Positions 36,687-44,837 of a DNA stretch of 64,000 nt are shown piece after piece; the first letter of the stretch is position 1; each line of letters opens with the position of its first letter. Made by a program: the position numbers and the translations under genes. A model generated the notes under the pieces. It saw only the letters and a list, made by a program, of their open reading frames with translations, ran no database searches and was not told where the DNA came from. The stretch is from Aquabacterium sp. GTDB taxonomy: Bacteria > Pseudomonadota > Gammaproteobacteria > Burkholderiales > Burkholderiaceae_C. The stretch covers positions 1 through 64,000 of the forward strand of contig NZ_JAUSAR010000079.1 of the NCBI RefSeq assembly GCF_030652515.1, given 5' to 3'.

Positions 36687-39197
36687 GTGCAAACTTTGAG
36701 TTTTGGCCGCTTTGAAGTACGCCCGACGGAAAGACGCCTGCTGATCGATCAACAGGCCGTCACCATCGGGGCACGCGCCTTTGATGTCCTGCTGACCTTG
36801 ATCGAACGCCGAGGCCGCGCGGTCACCAAGAGCGAACTGCTCGACGCGGTCTGGCCCCACCTCGTCGTCGAAGAGAACAACCTGCACGTGCACATCTCGG
36901 CGCTGCGCAAGTTGCTTGGCGCCGACGTGATCGCCACCATCCCTGGCCTGGGTTACCGCTTTGCAGTCTTGCTGGACTGCGAGCTGACGGCTGCCGCGGT
37001 GCCCGAAGCCGCCAGGCACAACCTGCCGGAAAAACTGCCCGCTCTGTATGGCCGTGAACAAGACCTTCAATCACTGCTGGCCCTGATCCGGCAGCATGCG
37101 CTGGTGACCATCGTTGGCGCAGGTGGCATTGGCAAAACAAGGCTCGCGATGGCCGCCGCCCATGAGCTGCGCAACGCATATCCCCACGGCGCATGGGCCG
37201 TCGAGATGGCGGCCATCAACGACCCCTCTCATGTGCTGCCCACCATCGCCAAAAGCCTGCAGATCACGCTGCCGGGCAACAGCTCGGCACGGCAGGAACT
37301 CATCACCGCGCTGAAATCACAAACCCTGCTGCTGGTGCTGGACAACTGCGAGCATGTGCTCGACGTGGTCAGCGATCTGGCCTGCGGCCTTCTTCACGAA
37401 GCGCCCGGGGTTCGCTTGCTGGCCACCAGCCAGGAATTGCTGCGCGTCCATGGCGAGCAACTCTTCCGACTGTCGCCATTGGCCGTGCCGACATTGGGCC
37501 AGGCCGACCACGCCGCCGATTTTGGGGCCGTGCAATTGTTTGTCGAACGGGTCCGCGCACTCGATGCCAGCTTCGAGCTGAACGCCGACAACACCAGCGC
37601 GATCATCGACATCTGCGGCCGACTCGATGGAATTGCGCTGGCGCTCGAACTGGCGGCAGCGCGCGTTCCCCTGTTGGGGATCACGGGCATGCGCGAGCGC
37701 CTCAGCGAACGCTTTCACATGCTGACGGGGGGCGCGCGCGTGTCCTTGCGGCGCCATCAAACCCTGCGTGCTGCGCTGGACTGGAGCCACAACCTGCTGG
37801 CCGCCAAAGAGCAGAAGGTTTTCCGCCGCCTTGGCGTGTTCTCTGGCGGCTTCACCCTGGACAACGCCCAACGGGTGGTCACCGACGACCAACTGGACGA
37901 ATGGGCCGTGATTGACCAACTGAGCGCATTGGCCGACAAATCCTTGCTGATGGTGGAGGTCGGCCCCAGACCCAGGTACCGCATGCTGGAGACCGCGCGC
38001 AGCTATGCGGTTGAGAAGCTGGCCGAGGCCGGGGAGACCGACACCTTGTTGCGTCGGCACGCCCTGGCCACCCAGGCCGTGATGACGCGCGCCGTCAAGC
38101 GCCGCGACATGGCACTGCTGGCGCAAGAGATGAACAACGTGCGCGCCGCCTTCGCCTGGGCCATCGGCCCGCATGGCGACGCCCCCATCGCTGTCGCGCT
38201 GGCCACGGCCTCCTCGGTCGTGCTGGCCGTGGAAGGCTTCGTGGTCGAAGCGCTGGACCGCTTGCTGCGTGTGGAGCCGCTGGTGAACGACGCCACGCCG
38301 CCGCCGCTGGCGGCCCAGTATTGGCAATGGCTGGGCCGCCATGGCGTGGATGGCAGATTGCCGGTATCGCGCTGCATCGACGCCTTCCTCCGATCCGAAA
38401 GCATGTTCAGGCAGCAGGGCAACGCGCGGCACCTGCATGCCTGCCTGCGCATGCGGGCCGAAGCCATGCTGGAGACCACGGACATGGCGGATGCGCAAGC
38501 CGCGCTGGACGAGGCCGAGCGCATGGAAGGCGCCGGGTGGCCCGTCGCCGACCGCATGCGCCGCCTCCGCGTGCAAGGCATGCTGCTGGCCGCGACCAAC
38601 CAACCAGAGAAAGCACTGGCGACCTTCGAGATGGCCTATCAGCTGGCCGAGTCCGCCAGCATCGACCGGTATGTGCTGAATCTGCTGTCGGACATGGCAG
38701 GCACCCACCTCACCATGGGTCATGCGGACACGGCGGCCCAGCAGTTCCTGGCACTCGCCAGGATGGCCAGGATGCGGCCCACCGGCGGCTTGACGCTGTG
38801 CTATGCCTTGTCGGGGTTGACAGCCGCCCTGATCGCCAGCAACCGACTGGACCAAGCCCGCCAGGTCGCCGCAGAAGCGATCCCCTTGCTGCGACGCTCC
38901 GGGATATTCATCTCACGCAGCGACATCTTCGCGTGGCTGCTCGCCCGTGAACACCACTTCCCAGCCGCTGCGCGACTGCTCGGGGCGTCCGATGCGCTGC
39001 GCGAGCGCTGCGAGAGCTCGCGGGGCACCATCGAACGCCATGTGCGGGCTGAAACTCAGTCGCTGTTGCAGGCCGCGCACCCCGACCGGACCATCCGGGA
39101 CTGGATGGCCGAGGGGGCCCTGGCCAGCGAGGATGAGCTGGCAGAGCTTGTATTGGAGACCACGCCACCTGCACGACTCAAACCAGCGGCGCTTTGA
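36687..39197 (+). CDS. Winged-helix regulator with NB-ARC-type ATPase and helical repeats
   Basis: The 836-residue STAND-type regulator starts at a GTG, 18 bases after the P450 stop. Residues 1-95 are an OmpR-type winged helix (FGRFEVRPTERRLLI, ISALRKLLG, IPGLGYRF). Residues 115-400 are a P-loop ATPase with Walker A GAGGIGKT and Walker B LLLVLDNCEHVLD. The rest is helical, probably TPR-like. Such proteins integrate a signal through nucleotide-driven oligomerisation and activate nearby genes. Co-transcription with the DyP-P450 gene is likely. The 3' end overlaps the convergent subtilase gene by 20 bases. Confidence 0.85.
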   Translation: MQTLSFGRFEVRPTERRLLIDQQAVTIGARAFDVLLTLIERRGRAVTKSELLDAVWPHLVVEENNLHVHISALRKLLGADVIATIPGLGYRFAVLLDCELTAAAVPEAARHNLPEKLPALYGREQDLQSLLALIRQHALVTIVGAGGIGKTRLAMAAAHELRNAYPHGAWAVEMAAINDPSHVLPTIAKSLQITLPGNSSARQELITALKSQTLLLVLDNCEHVLDVVSDLACGLLHEAPGVRLLATSQELLRVHGEQLFRLSPLAVPTLGQADHAADFGAVQLFVERVRALDASFELNADNTSAIIDICGRLDGIALALELAAARVPLLGITGMRERLSERFHMLTGGARVSLRRHQTLRAALDWSHNLLAAKEQKVFRRLGVFSGGFTLDNAQRVVTDDQLDEWAVIDQLSALADKSLLMVEVGPRPRYRMLETARSYAVEKLAEAGETDTLLRRHALATQAVMTRAVKRRDMALLAQEMNNVRAAFAWAIGPHGDAPIAVALATASSVVLAVEGFVVEALDRLLRVEPLVNDATPPPLAAQYWQWLGRHGVDGRLPVSRCIDAFLRSESMFRQQGNARHLHACLRMRAEAMLETTDMADAQAALDEAERMEGAGWPVADRMRRLRVQGMLLAATNQPEKALATFEMAYQLAESASIDRYVLNLLSDMAGTHLTMGHADTAAQQFLALARMARMRPTGGLTLCYALSGLTAALIASNRLDQARQVAAEAIPLLRRSGIFISRSDIFAWLLAREHHFPAAARLLGASDALRERCESSRGTIERHVRAETQSLLQAAHPDRTIRDWMAEGALASEDELAELVLETTPPARLKPAAL

Positions 39198-40491
39198 CCA
39201 GGTCACTGGCGGCAGGCAACGGGGCTTGCAGCAAGGCCTCGATGTCCAGGATGCCCGCGCCGAAGGAGCCCGGATTCCACAGCGAGGGCACCCGTGCGGT
39301 CGAACTGGCCAACTGCACGAACGCCGCCACCCGCTGCCAGGGCTGGGCATAGGCCGCGGCGATCTCGGCCTGCCGATGCACGAGCCACAACGCAGCCGCG
39401 CCCGTGGTCAAGGCCGTGGCATACGATGTGCCGTCGCCACCCGCTGCGTAGCTGAAGCGGCCGCCTTCCTTCGTGTTAGCCCGTCGAAGGTCAGCCGCCG
39501 GTGCGCTGAAATCGACTTCAGGCCCATAGCTGCTGCCCGACCAGGGCTGATCCAGCGCCGTGATGCCCCCCACCGCGATGGTGCGCGCCAACCGGGCCGG
39601 CGCCACCACCGAGTTCACATGGTTGCCCGCGGCGCAAACAACGATGACGCCCATGTCATAAGCCCGGTTGATGGCCTGCTTCAGGGCCTTGACGACCCCC
39701 CCACCCACAATGCCCAGGCTGATGTTGATGACCTGCACGCCACCGGTGTCGACGGCATAGTTCATGGCCTGCGCCAATTCAAACTCCGCATGGTTGATCC
39801 AGACAATGTCGGTGACGCGCAGCGGCAACAAGGGCACCTTGGGCGCCACCCCGAAGAAGGCCCCGCCTTGGGCTTGGGGCGCATGGCCGCAGATCGTGCT
39901 GGCGATCCGTGTGCCGTGCCCTGCGCTCACCCCCTTGAGGTTGTCGCGGCCCTGGCCCAGTTCAGGGTCGAACATCGTGACCTCATTGAACGCCTGGCTT
40001 GGCATGAAGGACTGGGCACGCGCCACATCAATCCAGGTCACCCCCGGAAAGCCGAACACCGGATGTGGGGTGTAGCCGGTGTCAATGTGACCGACGCGAA
40101 CCTGCCCCCAATCAATGTGACCTGGCCCCCCCAACAACTGCCAGGCAGCCGGCGCCCGCACCAGGTCCAGGTGCCAATCCAAGCCCGCCACTGGCGGGAT
40201 GACGGCCACCGGCCGGACAGCAAGTTGCTCGACATCGCGGCCCGACAAAAGCGCAACGGTGGCCTCATCAGAGACAGCGCGAATCTCCTGGATGCCCAGG
40301 ACATTGAGCAAGGGGCCTGCCCCGATCTGCGGGTACTCGGTCTCCAGCGCGTGCACCAGCGGCGCACGGATGATGGCCTGCGTCGGGCTGTGAGGCCACA
40401 GGCGCACATCCAGCCCGGGCAGGTACTTTCGCAAGCCCCTCTCAACCTCTTGAAGGCTGCGGCCATCGGTTTTGAGCGTGAAGTTGTTCAT
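39178..40491 (-). CDS. S8 family serine peptidase (subtilase)
   Basis: The 437-residue subtilisin-like protease has a complete triad: Asp137 (GHIDTGY), His192 (SAGHGTRIAS) and Ser356 (GDGTSYATA), with oxyanion Asn290 (AAGN). About 100 residues precede the catalytic domain. No signal peptide is visible, so it may stay in the cytoplasm or leave by an unusual route. It is the last of three minus-strand genes, 12 bases after the beta-barrel-like protein gene. Substrate and role are unknown. Confidence 0.85.
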   Translation of the reverse strand: MNNFTLKTDGRSLQEVERGLRKYLPGLDVRLWPHSPTQAIIRAPLVHALETEYPQIGAGPLLNVLGIQEIRAVSDEATVALLSGRDVEQLAVRPVAVIPPVAGLDWHLDLVRAPAAWQLLGGPGHIDWGQVRVGHIDTGYTPHPVFGFPGVTWIDVARAQSFMPSQAFNEVTMFDPELGQGRDNLKGVSAGHGTRIASTICGHAPQAQGGAFFGVAPKVPLLPLRVTDIVWINHAEFELAQAMNYAVDTGGVQVINISLGIVGGGVVKALKQAINRAYDMGVIVVCAAGNHVNSVVAPARLARTIAVGGITALDQPWSGSSYGPEVDFSAPAADLRRANTKEGGRFSYAAGGDGTSYATALTTGAAALWLVHRQAEIAAAYAQPWQRVAAFVQLASSTARVPSLWNPGSFGAGILDIEALLQAPLPAASDLVKAPLV

Positions 40492-40503
40492 GCGGTTTGC
40501 CCT

Positions 40504-41691
40504 TCAGAAGTTGAGCAAAGCTTTGGGGCTGTAGCTGACACTCAACGACGAACCAACCTCATCCCCTTGATTATCGATTCTGCGCTGCTTGCCAAATCTC
40601 AGGTTGAGCCACCAGCCCTCGGCCAGCTTGGCATCCAGGCCAATGGCGCGCTTGTAAGTGCGCTCGGAAGCCGTGGGCAAGTCCTTGTGCGTGTTGCTCG
40701 CTTCGAGCAAGACCCGCAGCTTTGGGGAGCCCATGCTGCCTCGAAGGGTGACCAGGCTGACATCCCTGAGTGTGGGGGAAGCCGCGCCGAATGTCGACAG
40801 CACGGGCTCGCCCGAACTGCGCTTGAAAGCGATGGTGATGGCCGCAGGCATCCTGGCACCAAGATCGCCGATGCCGTACGTGCCACCCAGTACCAGGGTG
40901 CGCCCCAGACTGTGGCTGCCCTGGCCGCCCAAGGCAGCGCGGTAGCTGCCGCTCGCCCACGATGCCCACACGCGCGAAGCGTTCCAACGTGCTTTGGCCA
41001 GCGCCATGCGACGGCATTCGGCCGCACGCTGGTTCGACACCTGAACCTCCGACTCCTTGGCAGCCGCAGGTACGCCAGGCCCGGATGCCGCGGCCTCGGC
41101 AGGCACAGCAGCTCGGGCGGCTGGCGGCTCACCCGCGGGAAGCTGCACGGTGAAGTTGAGGCAAGGATTCGAGTCATCTGGCACGCCCTCGGTGGCCGTC
41201 GCGTCGATCGACTTCCAGTGGATGATCAAAGGGTCGTCCTTCTCAGCTTCGACGAAATAGCTCGTTTCGATGGAAAAGGCCCGCTGGCGATAGTCCTTGT
41301 CCTCCACGGACACCGTGCCCTGGGCAAAGCTGAAGGTCGTGTTGGCCCACACGCGTGCCCAACGACTTTCGTTGTACGCCCTGACGCTGAGCGGGAGCAA
41401 GGAGGTCCGGGCTGGGGTGATGGACAGCCCGAAGTTGTTGCTGCGATCAAGGGCCTTCAAGGCCAGCGTCAGGTCGCCCGGATTCTCGATCGGGCTGATC
41501 TGGTCGCCCGCCAGGCCAACCATGGCCAGAGCAGACACCGTCCCCGGCGCGGTGTCCACCGCCATGGTGGCCAATGCCGCCGGGCCTGCCTTTTTCTGAA
41601 ACAAGAGGGTGCGCTCTGTCGGCGCCTCCTGGCCCCAGGCCGACAGGGCAATCAACATCAAGGCCAGCGTGACAAAGCTGTTGTTGTTCAC
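40504..41691 (-). CDS. Secreted protein with probable C-terminal beta-barrel
   Basis: The 395-residue protein starts from a GTG at 41691 with GAGGAG six bases upstream. This gives a clean signal peptide (NNNSFVTLALMLIALSAWGQ); an in-frame ATG at 41709 would instead overlap the previous gene. The second half (about 225-395) alternates short amphipathic strands (RTLVLGGTYGIG, KLRVLLEAS, WWLNLRFGKQRR) and ends SYSPKALLNF, with a terminal Phe. It is therefore likely an outer-membrane protein. A Pro/Ala-rich stretch (about 170-205) separates the halves. No family is recognised. It is the middle gene of the subtilase operon. Confidence 0.6.
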   Translation of the reverse strand: MNNNSFVTLALMLIALSAWGQEAPTERTLLFQKKAGPAALATMAVDTAPGTVSALAMVGLAGDQISPIENPGDLTLALKALDRSNNFGLSITPARTSLLPLSVRAYNESRWARVWANTTFSFAQGTVSVEDKDYRQRAFSIETSYFVEAEKDDPLIIHWKSIDATATEGVPDDSNPCLNFTVQLPAGEPPAARAAVPAEAAASGPGVPAAAKESEVQVSNQRAAECRRMALAKARWNASRVWASWASGSYRAALGGQGSHSLGRTLVLGGTYGIGDLGARMPAAITIAFKRSSGEPVLSTFGAASPTLRDVSLVTLRGSMGSPKLRVLLEASNTHKDLPTASERTYKRAIGLDAKLAEGWWLNLRFGKQRRIDNQGDEVGSSLSVSYSPKALLNF

Positions 41692-41701
41692 GGCGTGCTC
41701 C

Positions 41702-42055
41702 TCAAACAACGTTCAGAACAAACTGGTCTTTGTAGACCTTGGCATCGTGCGGATCGGGGGTGGTGTTGACATTGCCCTTGTCCGCGTAAATGGCCACGCC
41801 GTTCACGTCAAATTCGAACTCGAACTTCCCGTTGACAGACTCTTCCACGCGGCAGGAGAACACGGCCGTGTACTGCCCCTTGGCCAGCTTGGCGCTCTGC
41901 TGCTCAACAGGCTTGGTGACACGCTGAAAGACATCGCTGCTGGCCAGTTGCCATCCGTTGGGCGTGGCGGACCAGAAGTCGATCCGGCTTTGGATGACCG
42001 TGCCGCCTTGGCGCTTGAGCTGCAAAGAGACCGGTGATGTTGACGTGACTTGCAT
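41702..42055 (-). CDS. Small beta-rich protein of the subtilase operon
   Basis: The 117-residue protein starts at 42055 with GGAG seven bases upstream. It appears to be all beta (QLKRQGGTVIQSRIDFW, YTAVFSCRVEE, FEFEFDVNGVAIY). No signal peptide is visible and no family is recognised. It is the first gene of a three-gene minus-strand unit with the barrel-like protein (10-base gap) and the subtilase. A partner or substrate role is possible but not shown. Confidence 0.55.
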   Translation of the reverse strand: MQVTSTSPVSLQLKRQGGTVIQSRIDFWSATPNGWQLASSDVFQRVTKPVEQQSAKLAKGQYTAVFSCRVEESVNGKFEFEFDVNGVAIYADKGNVNTTPDPHDAKVYKDQFVLNVV

Positions 42056-42264
42056 GCGATTGCTCCTGGAGTCCATGGCCCCGGGACCATCCCGGTGCTT
42101 GTTGAACTCTAGAAGTGCGCAAGGTGTCTGTCGTCATCAACTTTGACGACAAGCGCCTGGCGCCGTCATCACTGAAAACGTGACGTAGTGGACAAGGACG
42201 ACCTTGAGACCGACACCCGCCCGCGTCCTTGGGACATGATGGGGAACGAGGCCCAGCACATCCC

Positions 42265-42888
42265 ATGGCGCAGAAAGATCGACGTTCATCCCCACCCCTC
42301 GCCAGATGGTTCACGCCCCTGGTGAGCTTGGCGCGTGGCATCTTCGTGGCGCAGGTGCAGCTGAAACGCCGCGAAGGCAAGCTGCATGTGGTGCTGCAAG
42401 ACTCCAGAAGCACCTCACCGAACGCGGACGCGAAAGCACCTCTCGCCTCAGACAAACCCAGCGCACCCGCGCCTCCGCCCGTGATGGGCGTGGACGCCGC
42501 CCAGCTTCAGCGCATGCAGGAAGCGCTGGCCCAGGTTCTGGACCGTCACGCCGGGGCACGCCAGGTGCTCAAACACCTGGGCTATCTGGAGCACGCCCTC
42601 AAGCGCAAGGGCGCACGGTGCTTTCTGGATCTGCCGATCGAGGTGCTCAAGCCCGCATTGCTGCAGCTTGCTTCGGTGATGGGCCCTCAGCCCAGCCAGG
42701 GCTTGACCGAAGTGCATGCCTGCCTGGTGGTGACCGTGGTTGATCGCGATGTGGACGAAGACAGCGATTCCAGTGGCCGACGCTCCGAGTTCAACGTTGG
42801 CGACAAGTTGCAGGTGCGCGAGATCAGCCATTCAGACTTCGTGAATGCCGATCAGTCATGGCCCCTGGAGGAAGAGGCCGCAGGCTGA
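42265..42888 (+). CDS. Hypothetical protein
   Basis: The 207-residue protein (start at 42265, MAQKDRR; weak ribosome site; an earlier Met at 42229 is also in frame) has a basic N-terminus, a Pro/Ala-rich stretch (about 55-75), and a helical segment with RMQEALAQVLDRHAGARQVLKHLGYLEHALKRKG. The C-terminal part is acidic (DRDVDEDSDSSG). It has no membrane helix and no recognised family. It diverges from the subtilase operon. Confidence 0.5.
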   Translation: MAQKDRRSSPPLARWFTPLVSLARGIFVAQVQLKRREGKLHVVLQDSRSTSPNADAKAPLASDKPSAPAPPPVMGVDAAQLQRMQEALAQVLDRHAGARQVLKHLGYLEHALKRKGARCFLDLPIEVLKPALLQLASVMGPQPSQGLTEVHACLVVTVVDRDVDEDSDSSGRRSEFNVGDKLQVREISHSDFVNADQSWPLEEEAAG

Positions 42889-42918
42889 GCACTGCGCAGC
42901 CCGTCCAGCGCGCCACAG

Positions 42919-43257
42919 CTAACGCAAGGTGCCCACATAGCGCTTGCGCAAAGCGGCCGAGTCCGCCCCAGGCGTTGGAAAGCCCGACGCCGGGCCGGAC
43001 TGGCTGGCCACGAACGCAGGCCGGGCAGGCGGCACGGCCTGCACCCTCGGGGTCGGCATGGGGGGCTGCAAGGCGGCCTCCAGCTTGTCGGCCAGGCGCA
43101 GCAGATCGGGGTGCGTTTCCGTGCGGGCCACGCGGATGATCTCTCGGGCGTAGTCGGGGCTCTTGACCATCCACTCCACATCGGTGACTCGCCCGTTGAT
43201 TCGGCGCAAATGCACGTGCAGGTGCGCGGCAATGGCGAACTTCTCGCTTTCCAGCAT
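42919..43257 (-). CDS. Small hypothetical protein
   Basis: The 112-residue protein starts at 43257 with AGGAG six bases upstream. Its first half is ordered (HLHVHLRRINGRVTDVEWMV, PDYAREIIRVARTETHPDLLRLADKLEAAL) and its second half is Pro/Ala-rich. I do not recognise the family. It follows the ammonium transporter by 34 bases in the same direction. Confidence 0.55.
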   Translation of the reverse strand: MLESEKFAIAAHLHVHLRRINGRVTDVEWMVKSPDYAREIIRVARTETHPDLLRLADKLEAALQPPMPTPRVQAVPPARPAFVASQSGPASGFPTPGADSAALRKRYVGTLR

Positions 43258-43291
43258 CACGGTCTCCTGAAAGACAAACACGCATTGAGGT

Positions 43292-44662
43292 TCATTCGAC
43301 ACGCTCGCCATGCAAGCTCAGGTCGAGCCCATCCACTTCCTGCTGAGCGGTCACGCGCAACCCGACCAGGCCATCCACCAACCACAGGATGAGCGTCGTG
43401 ACCACACCGCTGTAGGCCAGCGTGGCCAGCACCCCCACCGCCTGATTGGCCACCGCCCCTTCGACGCCGCCCATGGCAGGCGAGGCCAAAGCACCGGTCA
43501 GCAAGGCCCCGATGGCACCACCCACACCATGCACGCCGAACACATCCAGCGAGTCATCAGCACCCAGCAAGCGCTTCAGGCCGGTGGCTCCCCAATAGCA
43601 CCCCACCCCGGCGATCACGCCGATCAGCAAGGCGGCTTTGGGATCGACAAAGCCCGAGGCGGGGGTGATGGCCACCAGGCCCGCCACCGCGCCACTGCAC
43701 ATGCCCAACAAGGTGGGCGTGCCACGCACCGCCCATTCGGCCACCATCCAGCTGAGGGCCGCACCAGCCGCGCCGAGTTGGGTCACCAGCATGGCCATGC
43801 CGGCCCGGCCATCTGCCGCGCCGGCCGAGCCACCGTTGAAGCCCATCCACCCCACCCACAGCAAGGAGGCTCCGATCATGGTGTAGCCGAGGTTGGAGGG
43901 CATCAAGGGCTCTTGCCCAAAGCCCACGCGTCGGCCCAGCATCCAGGCGCAGGCCAGCCCGGCGATGCCCGCGTTCAGGTGCACCACGGTGCCCCCCGCA
44001 AAGTCCAGCACGCCCCGTTTGGCCAACCAGCCGGTGGGCTCCCACACCCAATGCGCCACCGGGGCATAGACCAGCAAGGACCACAAGGCCATGAACAGCA
44101 GCATGGCTGAAAAGCGCATGCGCTCGGCAAACGCCCCGGTGATCAGGGCCGGGGTGATGATGGCGAAGGTGAGCTGGAACATCACGAACACCGACTCGGG
44201 CACCGTGGGCGCCAGGTGGTGAACCGACACCTGGCCCAAGCCTTTGTTGAAGAACAGGCTGTCCAGGAACAGGGCCTGCGTGCCGCCAATCCAGTCCGAA
44301 CCGGGCATGAAGGCCAGGCTGTAGCCCACGGCGAACCACAGCACGGTGACCAAGGCGCACACCGCGAAGGTTTGCGCCATCGTGGCCAGGATGTTCTTCT
44401 TGCGCACCATGCCGGCGTAGAACAACGCCAGGCCGGGGATGGTCATGAGCAGGACCAAGACACAGGCCATGATCATCCAGGCCGTGTCGCCCGAATTGAT
44501 CTGCGCAAAAGGCACCCGGTGCGGGTTGGCCGAGGCCATCGACAGGCTCAAGGCACCAGAAGAAGCCGTGTCCAGCGAAGCGGATTGGGCATGCGCACCA
44601 AAGTGAAACAGGAAACCGGCCAGAACGATCATGGCACGGCGAATTTTGGGAAATGGCGTCAT
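43292..44662 (-). CDS. amt: Ammonium transporter, Amt/MEP family
   Basis: The channel-like NH3/NH4+ transporter has about 456 residues, with eleven or so membrane helices after a signal peptide (FLFHFGAHAQ). Conserved parts include MVRKKNILATMAQ, DFAGGTVVHLNAG (first pore His) and DSLDVFGVHGVGG (second pore His). The start is uncertain: Met at 44662 is chosen for the signal peptide, and the frame is open to 44710. No glnK lies beside it, which is atypical, so PII control would come from elsewhere. Bases 44711-44837 hold no gene. Confidence 0.88.
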   Translation of the reverse strand: MTPFPKIRRAMIVLAGFLFHFGAHAQSASLDTASSGALSLSMASANPHRVPFAQINSGDTAWMIMACVLVLLMTIPGLALFYAGMVRKKNILATMAQTFAVCALVTVLWFAVGYSLAFMPGSDWIGGTQALFLDSLFFNKGLGQVSVHHLAPTVPESVFVMFQLTFAIITPALITGAFAERMRFSAMLLFMALWSLLVYAPVAHWVWEPTGWLAKRGVLDFAGGTVVHLNAGIAGLACAWMLGRRVGFGQEPLMPSNLGYTMIGASLLWVGWMGFNGGSAGAADGRAGMAMLVTQLGAAGAALSWMVAEWAVRGTPTLLGMCSGAVAGLVAITPASGFVDPKAALLIGVIAGVGCYWGATGLKRLLGADDSLDVFGVHGVGGAIGALLTGALASPAMGGVEGAVANQAVGVLATLAYSGVVTTLILWLVDGLVGLRVTAQQEVDGLDLSLHGERVE

Positions 44663-44837
44663 CGGTACTGCGAGATTCAGCGGAAACCCTGAAAGCATCG
44701 CAAGAAACAAACCCGCTCACGCCATCATCGCTCAATGCGGCAGCCACCCCGACCCGGCCCCGCTCGGTGAACTTCACCGCCTTGCCGTGCAGACGGGGCG
44801 CTCGGGCTGGTGAAGCCCGCTGACTTGCAGGAGAGGC

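Noticed and set aside
38947-41769. A 940-codon plus-strand frame opposite the subtilase operon
   Set aside because: The subtilase triad and the signal peptide of the neighbour are on the minus strand; the plus-strand product has no recognisable domain.
44809-44830. GC-rich hairpin near the end of the beta-helix gene as a terminator
   Set aside because: The stem is short and has no T run on either strand.
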